From assembly GCA_020310875.1 (NCBI GenBank), contig CM035417.1, positions 110,874,648 through 110,938,647 of the forward strand: 64,000 nucleotides of DNA, written 5' to 3'. The notes beneath the pieces are model-generated. The model was not told the origin of the DNA. It made no database searches and was given only the letters and a program-made list of their open reading frames with translations. A program made the translations under genes and the position numbers. The DNA comes from Ceratopteris richardii (Eukaryota; Streptophyta; Polypodiopsida; Polypodiales; Pteridaceae). Of the stretch, positions 19,840-32,151 are shown piece after piece. Each line of letters opens with the position of its first letter. Positions within the stretch are counted from its first letter, which is position 1.

Positions 19840-20447
19840 CATTTTAGGGAAAACAACCTATGTACTATAAAGAGGGCATATTTATACAACCCTCACAAAA
19901 TTTAACGTTCCTCTATGATATAAGCAGCAAGAGAGACTTTTCTCTTGAGATCATAGGTATGAAAAAATCTTACAATATCAACTAAAGAATAACCAAGAAA
20001 TAGGAGTGACTTGCTAAAATTAACACACTTTTGTGAGTGTGTAAAGAAAAAGAGGGCAACAAAAAATACTAAAAAACTACTTCTCGAACACCTAGAGCAA
20101 CACCTCCACCTATGGACCACTTAGAGTAAGTGTAAAATGATCCTCTTGTGCTCCTAGTAGTCTTTATGTAGAGTTTATGGACCATGTATTTGTTTATGTA
20201 GAGTTTATGGACCATGTATTTGTTAAAGCTAAAAGAGCACTATTGTAGTCACAAATGTGGAGTTTTAACATCGCTTTTATTTATTTTTTAGTCTCAAGCA
20301 ATCATGTTGTATTTACCAACAGATAGAAATTCTAAGGATCTATAACAATATGCAATAATAAGTTTTTATTATTTTCAACGTTTTTGAAAATTAGGGTTTG
20401 TTGGAATTTAGGATTGAACTCCTCAATGAGACATTGTTTTTCCAACA
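19840..20447 (-). repeat. minus-strand copia LTR, partial
   Basis: On the minus strand the sequence TGTTGGAAAAACAATG starts at 20447, right after a purine-rich AATGAGAGAT and downstream of a copia RNase H tail, as expected for a 3' LTR. It contains TATAAATATG-like sequence near its far end and is cut at 19840 by the complete copia element. A 30-bp unit (TTTATGTAGAGTTTATGG...) is duplicated in tandem at 20163-20222. Confidence 0.5.
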
Positions 20448-20461
20448 ATCTCTCATTAATA

Positions 20462-20827
20462 TCAAATTGGGATAGGGTTTAATAATGTGCATGACTTCTC
20501 ATGTTTTTCTCCAGATAACGATTTACTAAAGATATCTACCACATTCTCAATTATAGGAACATGAATAAGCTTAATGTGCTTCTTGAATGCATGCTCATGA
20601 ATATAATGATAATATACTTCAATATGCTTTATCCTAGCATGATGAAAATGATTCTTAGAAATAACAATAGAACCTTGAGTATCTAAATATATATACAAAA
20701 GAAGATGAACATAAACATCAAGATAAATAATTTTCTCTTGCAACAAAATAGCTTCAAGGATAGTTGTAAAAGTAGCCCTATACTCTACTTCACTTGAAGA
20801 TGTAAATTTTTTAGATCCTAATCCCAA
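20462..20827 (-). pseudogene. copia RNase H tail, degenerate
   Basis: A minus-strand frame of 121 codons shows SSEVEYRA, ISKNHFHHARIKHIEVYYHYIHEH and VVDIFSKSL, the C-terminal part of copia RNase H. The upstream part of the polyprotein is not recognisable beyond 20830. A minus-strand LTR follows. Confidence 0.8.
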
Positions 20828-20829
20828 GA

Positions 20830-23680
20830 GAATATCATTTATTCACAACCGAATTTGCTTAATTTTTTGTATTTCAGCAAGCTTGCAACTTGTGAAGATA
20901 CACTCAATTTACTGATCCCCACTAGGATTTTCAAAATGATTTGACTGGAGAGTTCTTGTAAATGTATGCCTTTTGATTACTTCCCAAATCTTTGACACTA
21001 TTGAACTTGGAGCCTTTCATTTATATGTCTTTGTGCTCCGAACTCTATGTCGAGCTTTAGTAACTTGGGTTTGTTATCCAAGTCCCTATGTTGCACGGCT
21101 TTTCACTTCCTTCTCCCCTCACATTACCTTACTCAACATTGGTCTCTTTCGCACCCTTGTTATTTTCTCCACTCTCTTTTCCCTCTCCTTCTCTCCAACT
21201 TTTTCCTTTTATTTATTTTCTTTCTCTCGCCTTCTCTCTCTCTCTCTCTCCCGAAATTGAACATAGAATTTCCACTAATTGCAATGGACCAAGCACAATC
21301 CATATGTGAGTGAGGCATCCAAGGTTTTGGTATGTAGAATAATATAGTGAGCGAAACGAAATTGAATTACTCAAAGATTTATTGGAATTGTAGCGAATTC
21401 TTCATGTTTATTTAAACTAGAATTCTTGTAATACCTAGCTAACATCAACCGCCTAAGGTACACATTCGAAAATCCTTCAGCAAATTGTAAGTTCTTAAGG
21501 TTGAAAAGAATCTATAGCAGTGAAAAGGTAAAAAAATTCCTAGAAACTATGGGCTTCCAAGGTAGAACATATAAAAATTGCTTACTCGAGAGATTCATCT
21601 TCTCTCATTCAAATTTTAAAAAAAAAATAAACACTTGTCTAAGCATTTGTATGCGCAGGAATTTCATCGTTTTCATCTAGGAATCGAAGTGTCTCTTTTG
21701 ATAGTAGTGAATGAAATCCTCCTTCCTAAGTTGACCTTCCATCCTTTAGATGAATAATATTTTTTTCTACATTCACGGAATGATTAATGTTTTCAAGATT
21801 TCAAGAAAGACTAAGGATACCATCAGCGAGTGCTTTAGAATACTTTCAACCAACCCTTTGTTTACTTGATCTATTACACTCTTTCTTAATAATCGTCCAC
21901 TCAATTGAAAAAAATAATGGTTGAAGCAAACTCAGTGATGAAATTCAATTATAAATTACACCTCAAAGTCCTCATATATGCACAATAGAAGCATAGATGA
22001 AATTCAATTTACTTTAAATGGAAGGGCGCCTCCAGTATACACTTTAACCATGTTATGTATTTAAGATTGGGAGGGGATTGGATCGAAGCTAAAAAAACTC
22101 GAATGTGTTTCTAATTATCCAATAAAATAAAATATGAACAACATGGAATTCACATGCTCAGACATTTGGTAAAGTTCTTGTTTTACAAGACAGAGGGTCT
22201 ACAATTAACCCATGCAGAGAGATATGTGTTTGAATGCATGGTTGATGCGCATAGACTATTCAAACAACTTCTTGTCCCTTACTCAACTCAAATTGGTTTG
22301 CCTTTATAGCGAACTTGAGAAGAAATAAACTTAAGAAGAAGAATCATGCTTCCCTTGTAGAAAGCCTCCTCTTAAGAAAGTCTGCATCTGTTGCATACTC
22401 TATATGTGTAAACTTCACCCAACAACATTTTTTCTGGCTCAAGGGTGAATTTCCAACCTACTTTCATTATTTTTCATCACTAATCAGGTTCATTTCATCA
22501 CTGATCATGTTCAATTGAGACAAGAAAATGAAGAGACACATGCGAATTAAACTCCAAATAATAACAAAGTACTGGCTCATCTTCACGTCTCCAAATTCTG
22601 CTCCTTGCCTTTAACTTTGGTTGGGGATGTGAATGAAATTCTCAGACTTCAAGCATGATGAGAGTACAATTTCAATGAGCAGTACCCGAAGTAGATTATT
22701 GGGAAACAATATGCGCATTCTCCTCAACATGTTTCAGAGATTTTGTGACAAGAGACCAGCACAAACCAAGCAAAACCAAAGAAAGAGAACAATTATTCCA
22801 TACTCATTAGCGCAAAACTTTACTCCTCTAGATGTAGAGACTCCTCATTGAGATCCTACGCACTGACATGTATTTTGTGCAATAGAATCGAGGGGTGTCT
22901 TAAGTCAGAGATGATGAATTATAACCCCCTGGATGATCCTATCTTTCCATCCCCTTGCCATCGATTCCTTCGCTCCTATTGATGGAAGGGTTTGTTGTTT
23001 GACTTCCCTCTCTTTCGCGCAACAACGTTCCTTGAAAGAGTCTTCCCTTCATAGACAAGCTCGTCTCTTCCTTGCTTTTCTTCTTCGATTCTTAAACTCG
23101 GTTCTGATTCCAAAGACGCAACATTCCCTCCCTTTTTGGTGGATTTTCCCTGCCTGTAAGAGCTCTCTTTTCCCCGCTCCTACTAGAGCCACACCCTTTT
23201 CTTCACTCCATACTTCCTAGAAGATCATCCATGCTGAGGTGCCTCCAGGTTGCTCCTTTCCATGCAACTTAGGCCTATGCTTTAAGAAGCATCTCCTCAA
23301 TCTGCTACTATCCACACCCTCCTTTGACACCTACCCATAGAGAAAAAACCAGCCATCTACCGCCCCCCCCCCCCCCCCCCCCCCCCCCGCCCCCTCTTCT
23401 GTTCATTGTCAAGGAGAGAGGAAGAGTGCAAGAGAGAAAGAGGGAGAGAGAAAAAATGGGAAGGGACCCGATTTTCCTCTCCCACTCCCTTTGACCCCCT
23501 TTGATAGCCGACTTCCCCCCCACATGCACAAGACACTTTTTTGCCTTTTTTTTCTTTTGTATTCTTTGTTATATGTATATTTTTTTCCTTTTTATGGTGG
23601 GAACCTATATATAATGCTGGGGACTTATTGATGTTGTTTTCTTCTTTTATTATTTACCTGAAGTCACAAAAGAAAGTAAT
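20830..23680. other. gene-free stretch with CT-rich low-complexity DNA
   Basis: A pyrimidine-rich tract with CTCTCTCTCTC occurs at about 21165-21250. The rest is AT-rich without convincing coding sequence. Open frames at 22933-23220 and 23308-23529 come from pyrimidine-rich or homopolymer DNA and lack family features. Confidence 0.5.
23363..23388. repeat. homopolymer run of 26 C
   Basis: An uninterrupted run of 26 cytosines is followed by GCCCC. The minus strand could form G-quadruplex structures. The length is uncertain in any assembly because such runs are error-prone. Confidence 0.9.
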
Positions 23681-24038
23681 TGGAAGAAACTCTAATAATA
23701 GTGGAAATGGATACAAGACTCCTCTTCCATTAAGTTTAGAAGTTCATACTGAAGAGTATCTCCGAGGCATCCACGCAGATTGTATCACTTACTACTTCTT
23801 GAAATAGCCGAGTGAATGGAGACAAATAGATCAAGGATGTTGTGAACAACATCAACTCTCTAACATGAGCATACTACAACTACCTCATATCCATCATCAC
23901 GAATGCCCGTGATAAGTTTTTCAAGATCAAAGAGTATGCGAACCTCATCTATGTCACCACATTTGATTGTATCTTATTGTCACCAACAAACATCTCTCCT
24001 TCCAAAAGACCTACAATCACCATATACTTTTCAAAATG
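23680..24038 (+). pseudogene. exon-like stretch of unknown identity
   Basis: Two adjoining frames look more protein-like than their surroundings. The first ends LEVHTEEYLRGIHADCITYYFL at TAG 23805. The second, in another frame from about 23812, includes DVVNNINSL, then after a TGA, YYNYLISIITNARDKFF and EYANLIYVTTFDCILL, up to a stop near 24038. I do not recognise it. It could be a decayed gene fragment or a transposon piece. Confidence 0.2.
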
Positions 24039-24174
24039 AAAACTTACTAGTGTACAAAAAAACAACAATTTATTGAGCTACATACTCCCCTCCAGTTATT
24101 TGCAAAGTCTTGCCTAAAGAGCAATTGGTGCAACTATATGCGCCTCATTATGCAAGTAGTCCTGCTGTAAGATA

Positions 24175-25030
24175 TCATATTAGCGTATCCAAAATAATGT
24201 AAATTCTAAGTGCAACAATATCCATTGTAGGTTGTTTCTTAGAATACCATGAAATAAGGCATTGTCCAACAAAGAAATAGTAGTCACTAGTAGATCTTCT
24301 TGATTCCCTTTCTGCTATCCAATAGACATTTGCGAATCTTTGAAGTGTAAAATGTGGAGACTTAGCAAAAACCATAGAATAATTCATAGTTCCTTACAAA
24401 TATCTAAGAATTCACGTGAATATTTTCCAATGAGTTTTAAGTTGTTCGTGCATGAACCTTGAACTTGAGAAATAATAAACTAAATGTCAAGGTGTATTAA
24501 AAAGATAAATAATTAAACCGACTTCTTGAAAATATATAGTAAGATTTAAAGGATTTGACTCTACTTTTGCTTGCAAAGATACATAAACATCCTTTGCATA
24601 TATGTATAATCTTGCATTTCAAACATTTCTAGAAGTTTCTCAACGTAATTTTGTTGTTTCATATAGACATTATCCATATATATGAATTCAATGCCAAGAT
24701 AATAGTGTAAATAATGAAGATCATTAACATCAAATACATTTTTTATTTATGACTTAAATAATTATAAATTTGATTCTACATGAACTTTTATCATCATATC
24801 ATCACCATAGTGATGATTATAATCAAAACCTCTAGCTTAAGATAAAGAGTAGCAGCAACTTATGAGTTTTAAAACCAATGGAAACAAGATATGCTTGCTT
24901 CAAGCCATAAAGAGCTTTGATTAGCCTACAAAGAAGATTTCCTTTACCTTTCTCTTCAAAATTCTCTAGTTGATGAATGTAGACATCCTCATGAAGATCC
25001 CCATGAAGAAATGATGTTTTAATATCTAAC
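24175..25030 (-). pseudogene. second decayed copia (RT to RNase H), minus strand
   Basis: Reading leftward: LDIKTSFLHGDLHEDVYIHQ and LCRLIKALYGLKQA (RT, about 25030-24880), then a stop-laden RT/connection region, then RNase H remains ERESRRSTSDYYFFVGQCLISWYSKKQPT (about 24310-24225). The RT part joins directly to a truncated RNase H of another copia at about 25030, which produces a chimeric frame of 142 codons (24832-25260). Confidence 0.75.
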
Positions 25031-26031
25031 TCCTCACTCAACCAAGATATGCATGAGTCTCCACAAAAAAAGTAATCACCACTAGTGGACATGCGAGTTT
25101 CATAACAATGAGCCCAATCACGATATGTAAAAACATGCAAGCATGGGTGAATACCTCTACCATAAAAGATTCCTAAACTGAAAGTGCCTTTTAGATGACT
25201 TAACACATATTTTACCACTTGCCAATGCTTACTGCTAGGGTTATCCATGAAATGAATCAACTCAAAAAATCATATTATATAACCAGCCTTATGTTGCATG
25301 CATATATAAGACATCCCACAACTTGCTGATAAAGAGAAGTGTCAAACACATCATTGGAATCCTAAAAAAAGAACCGAAATCCTATCTCCACTGGTATGGA
25401 AACTATCTTGCAATCCTCAAAGTCAAAATGATGAATTCGTTTTTCAACATACTTTGCTTGATGCATAACAAACCCCCCTCAACACATACAAATTGGATGC
25501 CAATATAGTAGCTCAAAAGATCAAGATAAGTGACATCAAAAGTGTTGAAAATCAACCATAAGGATGTCAAGTTTTGCATCACATAGCCCAATCAAGAGTA
25601 TTTTTTCAAGATAAAGAACAAGCACTATAAGATTAGCCCCATCTTTGTGTACATAGTGTTTGCTTGGAATGTGACTACATGTGAAGGCAAGAGCAACCAA
25701 TTGCTTATGGATTTTATCATACCATGCATGTGGAGCTTGCTTGGGATCATACAAGGCTTTATGCAAGCAATAAGTCATATTCTCTTGCTCTTTGATGGCA
25801 AATCCAAGAGGTTATTTCACATAAACCTGTTCTTGCAACTCACCATTCAAGAAAGCTATTTTTATGTCGAGCTAATGTAATTTCCAACCTTGTTGGGAAG
25901 CTAATGCAATGATGGTACAAATGGTAGTCACGCATGAAGTTTGTGAAACATTTTCCTCATAGTCAATGCCATATTGTTGTGTGCATCCTTTGACAACCAA
26001 TCTACCTTTGTAGTGATCAATGCTAACAAGT
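25030..26031 (-). pseudogene. old copia (RT and RNase H), minus strand, left half
   Basis: Leftward reading gives IDHYKGRLVVKG and QQYGIDYEEN near 26000-25940, HKALYDPKQAPHAWY at about 25760, a degenerate connection region, and RNase H words RMSTSGDYFFCGDSCISWL at about 25090-25040. There are many stops and shifts. Its upstream half continues beyond the inserted element, at 37742 onward. Confidence 0.75.
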
Positions 26032-27091
26032 TGTTGGAAAAGATGATGGATAGTCACAAGAGATGAAGTGCTGTAGCTAGATCTTGCTTCCCACCTACTA
26101 AGAATGATGGTTGGAGAGTGTAGTGGGCCTCTTCAGCTAGCTAATGAGCACAAATAACCATATTTATAGCTTCAAAGATGATCCAACAATCAATGGATCA
26201 AAATAGATATGTTGAAGTTGATGCAATAACAAAAGACTTGCTATTTTTGTTCTTGCCTGTTCAGTGTTGTGAACACTTCTCTGAGCACAACAGCAATTGG
26301 CTTAATTCCTTTTGGGGAACTCTAAAATCAACTTATTAAGCTATCAATCATGAGTGATTTCATAAAAATTGATGGACTACATGCAGAGAAAGAAGTTTAG
26401 CAAGTCATAGCTCCATCTCGACATTCACGGGCTACTATAGTTATCAGAAAAGTGAGCAAAGATGCATTAATATCTCTCGAGTCTAAGAAGTATTACTAAT
26501 GAAACTTTGTACGAGTGTACTAGACAGTATGCTAAATCTAACACGATTTAGATCATGGAAAATGACCAACTACACACTGAGGAGAAGCTCTAAGAAGATC
26601 ACTATTATGATGGAGTTATAACAGAGAAGTGGAATGAGAATGTAATGATCATATATGTATTAAAACATGTAAAATACAATGTCATTGGCAATCATACATT
26701 GCTCAATGTGTAAGAGGTGAATGAGCTATGATGTGAGTTGTCACGTCACAATGATTGTATTCCAAAAACGATCTCCCAAGGTCGAGATACATGCTGGCCT
26801 TTTTTATCCTCTTCTTATAGTCATGCTTGGAGCCAAAGTTTGAATTCAAATTCAAACTTGTACCTACAAGGTGAAACCTAAAGTTTAGGAAAGATTCTCT
26901 CATGACTCAACAACCAAGGATTCATTATTTTAGCTTCCTAACTCCACGTGGGTGTAATCCACTTTTACAAGGATAAATATGAAGGATTTTTACAAGAGAC
27001 TAATCATCTGAAGTCTTGCATAGGTTATTCCAATAAATAAAGCATAAGTGAATTAAGAAATTATGTGGGCTTGGGCTTACTTGCACCAACA
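26032..27091 (-). repeat. 3' LTR of the minus-strand copia
   Basis: 1060 bp. Matches 36676-37736 over its full length with scattered substitutions and small indels. Its left edge is preceded by the target duplication CAAGT. Confidence 0.9.
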
Positions 27092-27139
27092 GCTCCTACT
27101 AAAGCCATACATTCTTAGTCTTCATTGCTCCTTGATTTC

Positions 27140-28412
27140 CTACAAACCAATCATCAATTTGAACCTGTTCATCTTTGTCCCATCCAATGACTTGGTAAGT
27201 ATATCTACACATTGTAACTGCGTTGAAACATAAGATAGTTGAATATCCTTGCTAAGAAATTTCTCCCTTAGATAATGATAGTGCACTTCAATGTGATTAG
27301 TCCTTGTATGGTATATAGGATTAGTAGCCAAATGAAGTGAGCTAGTCTTATCTCCAAAGATTATTGGAGTGCAAATCTGCATATAGTTGCTTAAGCCACA
27401 TAGCTTCTTGCATTGCATTAGCCAAACCTCTATATTCTGCTTTAGTGAAAGATAAGGCCATAGTTGGTTGCTTCTTAGATGACTAAGATATAAGCTTTGA
27501 ACCTGTGAAGGATAGGTACCCTGAAGTGCTCCTCCTATCATCCTTGGAGCCATCCCAATCTGCATCACAATACATCTTTATATCTATGTCAGAGGTGAAC
27601 GGATAGAACAACCCTTCGTTCATTGTACCCATTAGATACTTAAGCACCCTCTTTGCAGCTTCCATATGAGGCTTCCTTGGTGCATGCATAAATTCACTCA
27701 ATGTACTCACTCCATAGGCAATGTCTACTCTTGTTAGAGTAGCATAGTTTAGACTTTCCACAAGTTGTTGATAACATGTAACATCATCAAGTAGTTCACC
27801 TTCATGTGAACTCAGTTTCTGGTTGAGTTCCATAGGAGTGCCTGCAATTTTAGTGTTCTCCATGTTAAATTTTACCAACATATCATGTATGTACTTCCTT
27901 TGAGTGATAAATATACCAAAATCTGTATACACAATCTCTAAGCCAAGAAAGTAGGTTAATAAACCAAGATCAATGATTTTAAATTCCTTGATTAATTGAG
28001 CCTTGACCTACTTGATGCCATAAGCATCATTCGTTGTAATAATGATGTCATCTACATAGACACATAAGTAGATAACTTCTGATTTGTTCTTCTTAACGAA
28101 TAAACAAGAATCTGCCTTGCTTGCCACAAAGCCTTGGTCCTGCAAATAAGTAAGTAGCCTATGGTTCCAAGCTCTAGGAGCTTGCTTGAGACTATGGAGG
28201 GCCTTGCTTAGCTTGCATACATAACCTATTTTATTTTCAGCTTCAAAAACTGGTGTTTGTGCCATATACACTTTTTCTGATATCCATCCATTTAAGAATA
28301 CATTCTTGACCTCTAACTGATATAAATTCCTATTTTTAGAAGCAAAAACACTTACCCAAATCCTAATTGTTGTCATCTTTGCCACAAGTGAAGATGTTTC
28401 CTCATAGTCCAC
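27140..28412 (-). pseudogene. copia RT and RNase H of the minus-strand element
   Basis: Minus-strand frames 28412-28008 carry MDYEETSSLVAKM, NVFLNGWISEKVYM, LSKALHSLKQAPRAW and catalytic YVDDIIITTN. Frames 27932-27483 carry the connection region and RNase H (CDADWDGSKDDRRSTSGYLSF). Frame 27568-27140 ends in HIEVHYHYLREKFLSKDIQL and CVDILTKSLDG. There are frameshifts near 27950 and 27500. Just upstream of the RT, TCCACTCAATGAGTTTGGGA is duplicated (about 28408 and 28470). Confidence 0.85.
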
Positions 28413-28728
28413 TCAATGAGTTTGGGAAGAAGGCTCTTCTCGCATAGAGTCTTTAGTGATATACACATCATCCACTCAATGAGTTTGGGAAGAAGGCTCT
28501 CCATTCTTTCTTCTTCCTAGCCTCTTCAAATGAAGAAGGCTCTTCTCTCATACAGTCTTAAGTGATATACACATAGTGCTTGGTGGCTAAAGATGTATCA
28601 TATTCATACCTTATCGGCTTCGTGCTTTCTCTTTGTGATCTCCTTAGTGCTTGAGTTGAAGACTCTGGTATGTCTTCTAATTGCTTGAGTTTGGCCTTGC
28701 CTCTTGACTTCCAAGCCTTCAAGTCAAT

Positions 28729-29535
28729 CTATTCTTCATCCTCTAAGTTGATATCTTCTACTAAGTGTTGATCTTCTTGAGTGAGGGTTGGAAAATCATT
28801 CTCCAATTCATATGGTAACTTGACTTTCCTGCAATCATCTTCAAACCATGAATTATTCTCATCAAATACTACATCCCTAGTAATTATGAATGCTTTGTTA
28901 GTGGGATTGTACAACCTATAATCCTTTTGGTTCTGATCATACCCAATAAATATACATTTCTTAGCTTTAGGGTCAAGCTTCCCTCTGATTTGTGAGGGGA
29001 TGTGTGCATAAGCAATGCACCCAAATATTTTGCAATGGTCTAATGAGGGTCTCTTGCCATTCCATGCTTCATAGGGTGTCATACCATCCAATGATTTTGA
29101 TGGGAGTCTATTTACCAAGTAAGTGGTTGTGGAAACAGCCTTTGCCCATAGGTAGTTAGGTAGCTTTTTCTCATTTAACATAGGCCTAGCAGCTTCAACA
29201 ATTAACTTGTTCCTTCTCTCTACCACTCCATTCATATCAAGAGTGTATCTTGTTGTTACTTCCCTCTTTATGCCTCTATCCTGTAGAAATGAATCAAATT
29301 CATGTGAAAAGTACTCGTCACCTCCATCAGATCTGATCCTCTTTAGGCTCCTTCCTATTTGATTTTCAACTAGTGCCAAGTACTTCTTGAAACATGTAAA
29401 TACCTCATCCTTATGCTTCATGAAATAAAGGATTGTCCATCTACTATAATCATCAATAAATGAAACATAGTACCTTGAACCTAAGATGGATGGATCTTTT
29501 CTAAGACCCCACACATCAGTGTGTACAAGCTTCAA
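28729..29535 (-). pseudogene. copia integrase of the minus-strand element
   Basis: A 268-codon frame holds HTDVWG, SFIDDYSRW, IRSDGGDEYF and NGVVERRNK, so the acidic residues of the DDE site are kept. The Gln of the usual QNG is Met here. The integrase C-terminal part follows (MTPYEAWNGKRPSLDHCKIFG). The upstream pre-integrase region (CGACQFGKAHRQPF) is in the same direction near 29600, separated by a stop. Confidence 0.85.
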
Positions 29536-30005
29536 ATAGTCTTCATGAATTTATCCTCTCCCGTTGAATGGTTGCCTGTGAGCTTTTCCAAATTGGCATG
29601 CTCCACATTTGTATATCATATGTGGCTTGGTCACATTAGGAATGCCAAGCACACTTTGATGCCTACATATTTGCTTCAGAGTCCTTTCTCCTATGTGTCC
29701 TAACCTTTTGTTCCATATTTCTAACTCCAATAAGGTTTGACCTCTATAACTGAATAGTGCTATGTTCCTTGTGTCTTCAATTTCAAATGTGAATAATCTA
29801 CCAAACTTCTCACCTTTGGAAATCCTTTTGAAGACTTATTGAGGGTCTTCCACATATGCTCCATGCTTAGTGAATCTGACCTGTAAACCTTTCTCAACAA
29901 TCTTCCCAACACTAATTAGGTTTCTGGTTATAGTTGGCACATACAAAACTTTACTTAAAAGGTTCATGCTACCATCAGATGTTTTGACATTTGCAATTTG
30001 CTTGA

Positions 30006-31203
30006 CTAAGTTTTTAGTATCATCACCTGTTTGTACTTCATGCTTCCCTTTGGTTCTTCAAGATCAGATAATAGAGCTACATTTTCAACCACATGATTGG
30101 AACAACCTGAATCAATGTAGAAAACATGCTTATCATCTTTACCTTGCTTGGATATCATGTTCATGATGAGTAATGATTCTTCTTGGTCTTTAATATACTT
30201 GTTGTAGTCCATTCTTCCTCTAAACTTTCCTTGATAATTGTTGTTTTTGTAGCCTTGATTGTAGTTATGGTTGTAGTTGCCTCCACCATTGTTGTATCTG
30301 CCTCTTGAGTGCCCATACTTACCTCTATGGAACCATCTTCCCTTCTGATTCCTTGTATTATTAAAGTGTTCTTCTATGGTGTGGTTTTTAAGACCACAAA
30401 TGTTGCAAGGTGAGTTGTTGTAGGGTCTCCCCTTGCCTTGCTTTCCTCCTTTGTCCCTTCCTCTAGCACCTCTTCCTCTTCCTGCATAATTAGCTTGAGA
30501 GGTACTGGCCTGTTCTTCATGCTTCTTGCCTTTACCTTTATCCTTCTCTTTATTCTTTTGTGTATAAAGGGTAGAAGATTGGTTACCTCTAGAGTTGTCA
30601 CCATTCTTATTGAGCTTTGTCTCATGGGTGAAGAGTTGCCCCATCAAGGTGTTGAGCTCAGGTTATCGCATATCCATGTAGAGGTCCATTGATGTGGTGA
30701 AGGACTCCCACTTGTCATCACCCTTGATTCCCTTAATGATCTGCCTCACTATGTGTTTTTCTTCTATCTCCTCTCCAACGCTTGCAAGCTAGTCAGCCAC
30801 ATCTTTCATTTTGGTTACATAATCAGCCACTCCTTGCTTTGTTTGTTTCTTTAGGGTTGTGAATTCCATCCATAATTGATTCTTCCTAGCTCTTGTGTTT
30901 GATGAGAAATATGACGAGAGTACTTCCCAAGTCTCTTGGGAGGTCTTGCAATTCCTAACATGTGGTAACAAGAAATCAGAGTTTGTGTTTAGTAAATATT
31001 TCCTGGCAAGAGTATCCTTTGCACACCATGTGATCAACCTTTCTTGTTCTTCCCTTGTAGATTGTTGCTTGCTCCTAAAGATTGGCATCTCTTCATCTCC
31101 TAAGATGTATCCATATAGAATTCTCCCTTGAAGGTAGACTTGCATCCTAAGTGACCATGGTGAGTAGGTAGTCATGTCCAATTTGTCAATGAAGGATGGA
31201 AAT
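30006..31203 (-). pseudogene. copia gag and protease of the minus-strand element
   Basis: Frame 31181-30789 is UBN2-type gag (TTYSPWSLRMQVYLQG). Frame 30647-30006 has a Gly/Arg/Asn-rich stretch, a degenerate zinc knuckle (CNICGLKNHTIEEH, last Cys replaced) and protease FYIDSGCSNHVV. The gag frame continues upstream (GDGFPSFIDKLD) across the nested element: the first codons are at 36660-36637 and the rest at 31203 onward. No in-frame ATG is visible at the usual place, where TTG stands instead. Confidence 0.8.
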
Positions 31204-32112
31204 TGTTAAACGTAGCTACTACACCAGTGTTAAACGCTGTTAGTTTCTTCTAACTGTCAGAAACGCATCTAAGCACCTAAGTGGGTTCTTGGGAGTGATA
31301 GGTGTCTGTTAGACAGAGGCCCTGTACTTAGTTCCCAAAATAACTACTTCAGGTACAGATACTAAGAGCTCTATCGGAATATACTGTTCTTAGGCAATGC
31401 CATCACAGTCTTAGCTCAACCACATGTACCGACTACACTGTACCAGACTTGTCAGTATCTTGGTACCGAGTTAATTCAGAACAACACGTTACTGTACCAT
31501 TTAGCAGTAGTCCAACCTTCACCAAATAGCGCTCACAATTAGGCAAACCAGATCATAAAAGGTCCCTACAGTTCCAAACCTACAGTACTGACAACTAACA
31601 CACACTGGAATTACCCTTAACTATAGGTAATTCTCACTGTACAATTACATGTCGATAACAACACGACTTCTGCACAATGTTCTTAGGGGAAGATTACCAT
31701 AGTCACACAGACTCATCAGTACTTAGCAGTTCAAACAAGAAGAGGAGCGCCACGTCGTACGTCTTACCAGAATAAATCGTCACAAAGATCCACAGCGATC
31801 TCTTTCAGACAACGATCCCGCGACTTACTGAATGGAATTAAACTCACAACACAATCGAGATCAATAGAGAACAGCACAGATACATAGTACACCAGAGTAC
31901 GTAGAGCTTAAACAAGACACACTACATCAACACTCAGACATTTCACCCAGACGAACAGTCGGGTGATACCCAGACATGGCCTGAAAAATGTTCTCTTGCG
32001 CATTCATTTTCATTGCTTTATATAGAAATTACAAATATGCATGTAACAACCTTTCGCGCGTGTTTTACAAAGATTTCCGTTATACCTGTCCTAATCCGAC
32101 GGCCGACTAACA
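31204..32112 (-). repeat. 3' LTR of the nested gypsy-like element
   Basis: 909 bp. Aligns with 35723-36636 with a few percent differences by eye. TGTTAAACG occurs twice at its left edge (31204 and about 31227). Confidence 0.9.
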
Positions 32113-32151
32113 CTGGCACGCATGGTGGACTCGCACCCGCATGTTGCAAAA

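Noticed and set aside
13498-19844. Target duplication for the complete copia element
   Set aside because: ACCTT and CATTT match at only two of five bases and no shift of the borders gives a better match.
23308-23529. Minus-strand ORF with poly-Gly
   Set aside because: Produced by the C homopolymer and pyrimidine-rich flanks.
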